A DNA stretch of 64,000 nt from NCBI RefSeq assembly GCF_000019785.1, contig NC_010524.1, forward strand, positions 4,638,001-4,702,000, given 5' to 3'. Below are positions 54,352 to 64,000 of the stretch, one piece after another; positions within the stretch are counted from its first letter, which is position 1, and each line of letters begins with the position of its first letter. The notes beneath the pieces were generated by a model, which did not search any database, was not told the DNA's origin, and was given only the letters and a program-made list of their open reading frames with translations. The stretch is from Leptothrix cholodnii SP-6 (lineage in GTDB: Bacteria; Pseudomonadota; Gammaproteobacteria; Burkholderiales; Burkholderiaceae_C). The position numbers were made by a program, and so were the translations under genes.

Positions 54352-54690
54352 ATGGACACACACCTCACCCCCGCACTGGTTTCCGCCCCCTCGTTCGATC
54401 GCACCGGCCGCCCGGCGATCACGAAGGCCCGCGCCACGGCGCGCTTGCAGACGTCGGCAGCGACCGGGGCCGGTGACGTGTTCGAGCTGGCGCGTGGCGA
54501 GGTCATTGCCCTGGCGGGCCGGCGCGGGCAGAGCGTCGAGGTGCTGAGCGGCCGGCTCTGGCTGACGCAGACCGGCGACACCGGCGATCACTTCGTCGCG
54601 GCCGGTGAGCAGCACACGCTGGGCGCCGGCGGCCGGCTCGTCATCGAAGGCGACAGCCCCGCCCCGGCGCAGTGGCGCTGGCGGCGCTGA
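54352..54690 (+). CDS. DUF2917-family protein
   Basis: From ATG 54352 the 112-residue product shows the DUF2917 pattern: FELARGEVIALAGRRGQSVEV, then GRLWLTQTGDTGDHFVAAGE and LVIEGD. The fold is a small cupin-like beta barrel of unknown function. It is divergent from the MocR-type regulator, which may control it. A longer start at 54289 exists but lacks a ribosome site. Confidence 0.78.
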   Translation: MDTHLTPALVSAPSFDRTGRPAITKARATARLQTSAATGAGDVFELARGEVIALAGRRGQSVEVLSGRLWLTQTGDTGDHFVAAGEQHTLGAGGRLVIEGDSPAPAQWRWRR

Positions 54691-54740
54691 GCCACCAAAA
54701 GCAGGTGGCAGAGCGCGTCGCGGCTGGGAGAATCCCGGCC

Positions 54741-55466
54741 ATGAAACTCTCCCAAGTGCTTTTTTCCCAAGGCTTCGGTGCCCGCCGCGAGTGCGAGGGC
54801 CTGATCTGCGCTGGCCTGGTCAGCGTCGGCGGCGTGGTGATCGAGGAGCCGTCACACGAGGTCGCGCCCGAGGGGCTGCTGTTCACGGTCGAGGGCCAGA
54901 CCTGGGCCTATCACGCCAAGGCGCTGATCGTGATGAACAAGCCGGCCGGCTTCGAGTGCTCGAAGAAACCGCGGCACCACCCGAGCATCTACAACCTGCT
55001 GCCCGCGCAGTTCAAGCGCCGGGACATGCAGACCGTCGGCCGGCTCGATGAAGACACCACCGGCCTGCTGCTGTTCACCGACGACGGCAACCTGATCCAC
55101 CGCTGGACCTCGCCCAAGCACCACGTGCCCAAGATCTACGAGGCCGGCTGCAAGCACCCGGTCGATGAAGCGCAGGTGGCGCGCCTGCTGGCCGGCGTGG
55201 TTCTGCACGACGATCCGCTGCCGGTGCAGGCGCTGGCGGCCGAGATCACCGGGGCGTTCGAGCACCCGACGCACGGCACGCTGCACGGCCTGCGGCTGAC
55301 GCTGGCCGAAGGCAAGTACCACCAGGTCAAGCGCATGCTGGCGGCGGTCAGCAACCGGGTCGAGACGCTGCACCGCAGCGGCTTCGGCGCCTATCGCCTG
55401 CCGGACGACCTCAAGCTCGGCGAGTGGCGCTGGCTGCCGGGCCCGCAAGCGGTGGTGCCGCGCTGA
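54741..55466 (+). CDS. rRNA pseudouridine synthase, RsuA/RluB/E/F family
   Basis: The 241-residue protein has an N-terminal S4-like RNA-binding region (MKLSQVLFSQGFGARRECEG) and the catalytic segment VGRLDEDTTGLLLFTDDG, with the catalytic Asp in the GRLD motif. KIYEAGCKHPV and YHQVKRMLAAVSNRVETLHR are the usual RsuA-family motifs. Size and form fit RsuA, which makes pseudouridine 516 in 16S rRNA, but RluB/E/F cannot be fully excluded. The 3' end overlaps the convergent small gene by 56 bases. Confidence 0.88.
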   Translation: MKLSQVLFSQGFGARRECEGLICAGLVSVGGVVIEEPSHEVAPEGLLFTVEGQTWAYHAKALIVMNKPAGFECSKKPRHHPSIYNLLPAQFKRRDMQTVGRLDEDTTGLLLFTDDGNLIHRWTSPKHHVPKIYEAGCKHPVDEAQVARLLAGVVLHDDPLPVQALAAEITGAFEHPTHGTLHGLRLTLAEGKYHQVKRMLAAVSNRVETLHRSGFGAYRLPDDLKLGEWRWLPGPQAVVPR

Positions 55467-55779
55467 ACTGCAGCACCGACCGGCCGGACGGTTTCAGATC
55501 GCAACCCGAACGCGCCATTGTTGCAACCGGGTTGCGTTTGTCGCGGCTGGCCAGCATCTCGTCGACCATCTCGCGGACCTCGGGCGACAGCTCGTGCCAG
55601 ACCGCCCGGGCGTCGGCCGCCAGCTGATCGAGCGACGGATCGCCCGCCGGCAGCGCCACCGGGCTGGTGCAGCGGCCGGCCTGGATCGGTGGGTCGGCGG
55701 CAGGGGCAGCGGTGGCCGTGGTGATCGTGGCCGTGGCCAGGGCCAGCAGCAGGGCGCAGGGGGCGAGGGACTTCTTCAC
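55411..55779 (-). CDS. exported hypothetical protein, partial DUF3617 paralog
   Basis: The 122-residue product has a signal peptide (LALATATITTATAAPAA). The segment GDPSLDQLAADARAVWHELS, followed by PEVREMVDEMLASRD, closely parallels GDPVLDQMAADMQARLAGLP and PEQRQMVEQMMAARG in the DUF3617 protein encoded at 55870-56442. The C-terminal beta-rich half of that protein is missing here. It overlaps the end of the convergent pseudouridine synthase gene. It is probably a shortened duplicate, perhaps no longer functional. Confidence 0.55.
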   Translation of the reverse strand: MKKSLAPCALLLALATATITTATAAPAADPPIQAGRCTSPVALPAGDPSLDQLAADARAVWHELSPEVREMVDEMLASRDKRNPVATMARSGCDLKPSGRSVLQFSAAPPLAGPAASATRRA

Positions 55780-55869
55780 GCGATCTCCGGGTCAGGACAA
55801 CAGCCTTCAGTGTCCCGCCAGGTCGCCCCGCGGTCGTTGCAGGGTGTGTCAGCGCTTACATGCGCACCA

Positions 55870-56442
55870 TCAGGGCGCCCGGCCCGGTCGCGCCGGCGGC
55901 GCGGCCTTGCAGTCGGCGCCCATCCAGCGGCCGCTGAGCAGGATGTTGACCTGCGCCGGCTGGCCCTGCACCACGGTGTCCACACGCGTCCGGCCGCTGT
56001 AGCGGGTGGGGCTGATGAGCGTGAACTCGCCCTCGCCCTTGGCCGGCGGGCTGGTCTCGCAGGTGAACTTGACCTTGATGGTGTTGCCGTCGCGCTGGGC
56101 CTCCAGCTGCTGGCACTGCTCGCTCTGCTGCGGCAGCTCGTCGCGCGCGGCCTGCTCGGGCGTGATGCAGGCCTGCAGCGTGTTCGGCCTGGCGCCCATG
56201 CGCACGCCGCGCGCGGCCATCATCTGCTCGACCATCTGGCGCTGCTCCGGCGGCAGGCCGGCCAGACGCGCCTGCATGTCGGCGGCCATCTGGTCGAGCA
56301 CCGGGTCGCCGGTCTGGATCGTGACCTGGTTCTCCCACAGGCCGGGCTGCACCTTGTGGGTCTGCGCCTGGGCGACAGGCCACAGGGCCGAAGCGGCCAG
56401 CACGGCCCAACCGACAGTGAACTTCATCGAGACAACCTTCAT
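55870..56442 (-). CDS. DUF3617-family exported protein
   Basis: The 190-residue protein has a signal peptide (VGWAVLAASALWPVAQA, cleaved after AQA) and the DUF3617 pattern: KVQPGLWENQVTIQTGDP, LQACITPEQA with paired cysteines, CQQLEAQRDGNTIKVKFTC, and EGEFTLISPTRYSGRTRVD near the C-terminus. It is periplasmic and of unknown function. I start it at 56442, but the Met at residue 6 is equally possible. It lies upstream of the shortened paralog on the same strand, with 90 bases between. Confidence 0.82.
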   Translation of the reverse strand: MKVVSMKFTVGWAVLAASALWPVAQAQTHKVQPGLWENQVTIQTGDPVLDQMAADMQARLAGLPPEQRQMVEQMMAARGVRMGARPNTLQACITPEQAARDELPQQSEQCQQLEAQRDGNTIKVKFTCETSPPAKGEGEFTLISPTRYSGRTRVDTVVQGQPAQVNILLSGRWMGADCKAAPPARPGRAP

Positions 56443-56600
56443 GTGAAACAGGACGGCGCCGAGTATGGCGCCCGGCCCGCCACCCCCTGTGTGACGATGT
56501 GACAGGCCCGCGCGCAGACGAGACCGGGCGCGAGAATCCCGGCACCGCAGGCCGGATCCGGCCCGCCTCCCGCAACACCTCTCGTCACGCGAACACGATC

Positions 56601-57059
56601 ATGACCCACCCGCACGACCCCGTTCCGGCTGCCGCCGCCGCCAGCCCCGACGACGCTCACCCGCCGCGCAGCCCCGGCGAGACGATGCGCCGCCGCGTCA
56701 TGGGCGACCCCTTCGTCGACCGGGCCCTGGCGCAGGCCGACCCGTTCTCGCGCCCGCTGCAGGCGTTCATCAGCGAACACGCCTGGGGCGCCACCTGGCA
56801 GCGCGGCGGGCTCGAACTCAAGCAGCGCAGCCTGTGCACCGTGGCGATGCTGGCCGCGCTGGGCCGCAGCCACGAGCTGAAGGGCCACCTGCGCGGCGCG
56901 CTCAACAACGGCGCCACGCTGGCCGAACTGCGCGAGGTGCTGCTGCACGTCGGCCCGTATGCCGGCGCACCGGCGGCGGTGGAGGCGTTCCGGGCGGCCC
57001 GTGAGTGGATGGCCGAAAGCGGGTTGCGGTTCGAGGACGACGATCTGCAGGCCGATTGA
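56601..57059 (+). CDS. carboxymuconolactone decarboxylase-family protein
   Basis: The 152-residue protein shows the CMD pattern: GGLELKQRSLCTVAMLAALGRSHELKGHL and NGATLAELREVLLHVGPYAG. PcaC-type gamma-carboxymuconolactone decarboxylases act in protocatechuate breakdown, but a single Cys and no CxxC shows it is not an AhpD peroxidase. A proline/alanine-rich N-terminus of about 30 residues is extra. No other aromatic-degradation gene is nearby, so the specific substrate is unsure. Confidence 0.82.
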   Translation: MTHPHDPVPAAAAASPDDAHPPRSPGETMRRRVMGDPFVDRALAQADPFSRPLQAFISEHAWGATWQRGGLELKQRSLCTVAMLAALGRSHELKGHLRGALNNGATLAELREVLLHVGPYAGAPAAVEAFRAAREWMAESGLRFEDDDLQAD

Positions 57060-57136
57060 CACGCGCACAAGCGGGCGCCGCGCCCGGTCACCGAAGACGC
57101 GTATAAGTCGGGGCTTCCAACCAAGGAGGTCTCGAC

Positions 57137-57559
57137 ATGGGCATTTTCAGCAACATCCTTTCCAAGCTCGGTTTCGGCGACGACGCCCAGAAAGCGGCGG
57201 AGACGGCGGCAACGACCGTCACCACAACCGCCGCCGCCACGCCGGCAGCGGCCGCACCCGAGGCGGCACCAGCGCCGGCCGCGCCGGTGGCGATCAGCCC
57301 CGTCGACGTGGTCGCCAAGCTCGAAGCCCTGGCGGGCGCCCACGCCGAGAAGCTCAACTGGAAGGTCTCGATCGTCGACCTGCTCAAGCTGCTCGGCCTC
57401 GACACCAGCCTGGCCGAGCGCAAGGCCCTGGCCACCGAGCTGGGCTGCCCGGCCGAGAAGATGGGCGACTCGGCGCAGATGAACATGTGGCTGCACAAGG
57501 CCGTGCTGCAGAAGCTGGCCGACAACGGCGGCAACGTGCCGGCGGAGTTGCTGGACTGA
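57137..57559 (+). CDS. DUF3597-family protein
   Basis: The 140-residue product has an N-terminal amphipathic segment (MGIFSNILSKLGFG), an Ala/Pro/Thr-rich low-complexity linker (about residues 20-52), and a DUF3597 helical domain (about 53-138: VDVVAKLEALAGAHAEKLNW, IVDLLKLLGLDTSLAERKAL, MWLHKAVLQKLADNGG). It looks related to LysM-associated or YidB-like small proteins, and its role is unknown. A strong AAGGAGG ribosome site precedes ATG 57137. A hairpin follows 15 bases after the stop. Confidence 0.85.
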   Translation: MGIFSNILSKLGFGDDAQKAAETAATTVTTTAAATPAAAAPEAAPAPAAPVAISPVDVVAKLEALAGAHAEKLNWKVSIVDLLKLLGLDTSLAERKALATELGCPAEKMGDSAQMNMWLHKAVLQKLADNGGNVPAELLD

Positions 57560-57574
57560 GCCGGCCAGACAGCG

Positions 57575-57602
57575 GCTCTCGGGCTTGTTCAGGCCCGAGA
57601 GC
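57575..57602 (+). terminator. hairpin after the DUF3597 gene
   Basis: GCTCTCGGGC (57575-57584) pairs perfectly with GCCCGAGAGC (57593-57602) around an eight-base loop. No T run follows, so it is a weak intrinsic terminator at best or a transcript-end stabiliser. The partial uvrA duplicate begins directly after it. Confidence 0.6.
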
Positions 57603-57607
57603 ACGCG

Positions 57608-57646
57608 GATCAGCTTCTCGACGTCGGCCATGTACAGACCCACCCC
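57608..57646 (-). repeat. short duplicated fragment of the uvrA 3' region
   Basis: The bases here match the uvrA-like gene at 58468-58506, with 26 identical bases in a row around GATCAGCTTCTCGACGTCGG. On the minus strand it still encodes [14 protein letters not shown], near-identical to [14 protein letters not shown] of the UvrA protein. The copy is 860 bases from the gene and lies on the far side of the toxin-antitoxin pair. Confidence 0.75.
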
Positions 57647-57665
57647 GTCTGTTCGCCATGGCGTC

Positions 57666-57998
57666 TCACCCTAGTTCGATCACCCCGATATTGCCGCGAT
57701 CGACAGCGTCCTGAATCGCTTGCCGATGGGCATGCAAGACGGCAAGCACTTGCACATTGCTGCAGTTGCCCAGCACCAGCCGGATCACGACTGGCGGCGC
57801 ACCGTGGTACGCCGCCAAGTCCAGAAAATCGTCGTCCTTGGTGACGATCACAAAACCGGACTCCAAGGCGTAGCGCCAGACGGCCCGGTCGTCTGCCGCG
57901 CCCAGACCCGCGAGCGTCACTTGCGTGGATCCGGGATACGCCGCCTGCAAAGCGGGCACCAAGCGATGCGACAGATTTTCGTCCAGCAGCAGCTTCAC
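57666..57998 (-). CDS. DUF5615 PIN-like toxin
   Basis: From GTG 57998 the 110-residue product has the PIN-like DUF5615 pattern: VKLLLDENLSHRLVPAL with an acidic residue pair, then GAADDRAVWRYALESGFVIVTKDDDFLDLA. The conserved acidic positions (DEN, TKDDDF) form the metal site of PIN-type ribonucleases. It is expected to be the toxin half of a two-gene module. GTG is the only start that avoids the antitoxin gene body, and it overlaps the antitoxin stop by four bases (GTGA), so it is co-translated. Confidence 0.85.
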   Translation of the reverse strand: MKLLLDENLSHRLVPALQAAYPGSTQVTLAGLGAADDRAVWRYALESGFVIVTKDDDFLDLAAYHGAPPVVIRLVLGNCSNVQVLAVLHAHRQAIQDAVDRGNIGVIELG

Positions 57999-58225
57999 GC
58001 GGCGCGCACCCAGGCGGTGTGGCGTTCGCGATCTGCCGCGTAAGCCAATGCGGCCTGAATGTCTTCCGACGTGAGTTGCGGAAAGTCCTCGATGATTTCT
58101 TCGGTCGACATGCCGCTGGCCAGCCAGTCCAGCACGTCGTACACCGTGATGCGCAGGCCCCGAATGCACGGCTTGCCGCCGCGTTTGCCAGGTTCCAGCG
58201 TGATCCGATCGCGGTAGGACGACAT
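57995..58225 (-). CDS. DUF433 antitoxin
   Basis: The 76-residue protein has the DUF433 helix-turn-helix pattern: RITLEPGKRGGKPCIRGLRITVYDVLDWLASG and EIIEDFPQLTSEDIQAALAYA. DUF433 proteins are the usual antitoxin partners of DUF5615 PIN-like toxins; they bind the toxin and their own promoter. The start at 58225 lies 32 bases from the uvrA stop on the same strand. It precedes the toxin gene, the standard order. Confidence 0.88.
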   Translation of the reverse strand: MSSYRDRITLEPGKRGGKPCIRGLRITVYDVLDWLASGMSTEEIIEDFPQLTSEDIQAALAYAADRERHTAWVRAA

Positions 58226-58257
58226 GGTCAAGCTCCGGGTCAAAATTTGACTCAACT

Positions 58258-64000
<5,743 letters not shown>

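Overview
ORGANISM. The window is GC-rich with strong third-position GC bias. Its gene families (NHL/multiheme cytochrome cluster, SARP-like regulator, double-length UvrA, DUF2917, DUF3597, DUF3617) suggest a betaproteobacterium of the order Burkholderiales, most like the Leptothrix/Rubrivivax/Ideonella/Sphaerotilus group. This is inferred from protein style only; no 16S or tRNA gene is present.

LAYOUT. (1) 1-7549: a periplasm/outer-membrane electron-transfer cluster with four c-type cytochrome genes, an outer-membrane beta-barrel, a parvulin-type isomerase and an NHL-repeat lipoprotein, in two divergent blocks around 5664-5753. (2) 7763-11279: a small unrecognised protein, a SARP/BTAD-like regulator, a Crp/Fnr regulator and a class V aminotransferase. 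(3) 11350-20864: a decayed chromosomal integron. The integrase gene has an internal deletion, an IS3-family element sits between integrase and attI, then come seven cassettes with six complete attC sites and one damaged one, then two related ~1.64-kb insertion sequences nested one inside the other, and a GNAT acetyltransferase remnant. (4) 20865-21367: a gene-free stretch with an unusual cluster of TGCATG-like words. (5) 21368-31091: a stress operon (two universal stress proteins around TerC) divergent from an NhaR-like regulator, an SRPBCC/VOC/DUF1801 run, a LysR regulator, a haloacid dehalogenase and malate synthase G. (6) 31138-41200: a tightly coupled five-gene minus-strand operon, transcribed SNF2 helicase > AIPR > type III-like methyltransferase > RhuM > Res-type helicase-nuclease; this is the best candidate for an unusual defence system. 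(7) 41313-57559: a drug-efflux MFS protein, a three-gene c-di-GMP/two-component operon, an OmpA-like lipoprotein, GhrA-like reductase, an RlmL-like methyltransferase, a MocR regulator, a pseudouridine synthase and small conserved proteins. (8) 57575-64000: a DUF433/DUF5615 toxin-antitoxin pair next to a duplicated scrap of uvrA, and a double-length UvrA that runs off the right edge.

HOW IT FITS TOGETHER. Regions 3, 4 and 6 and the TA pair are accessory DNA set in an otherwise ordinary chromosome. The integron can no longer move cassettes with its own integrase, so the array is frozen unless another integrase acts. The defence operon combines a modification enzyme, two helicases, a nuclease and an abortive-infection-type protein in one translationally coupled unit. 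The dehalogenase, malate synthase G, GhrA and aminotransferase genes all touch C2 (glycolate/glyoxylate) metabolism, though they are not one operon. All functional statements rest on reading motifs by eye; no search was run.
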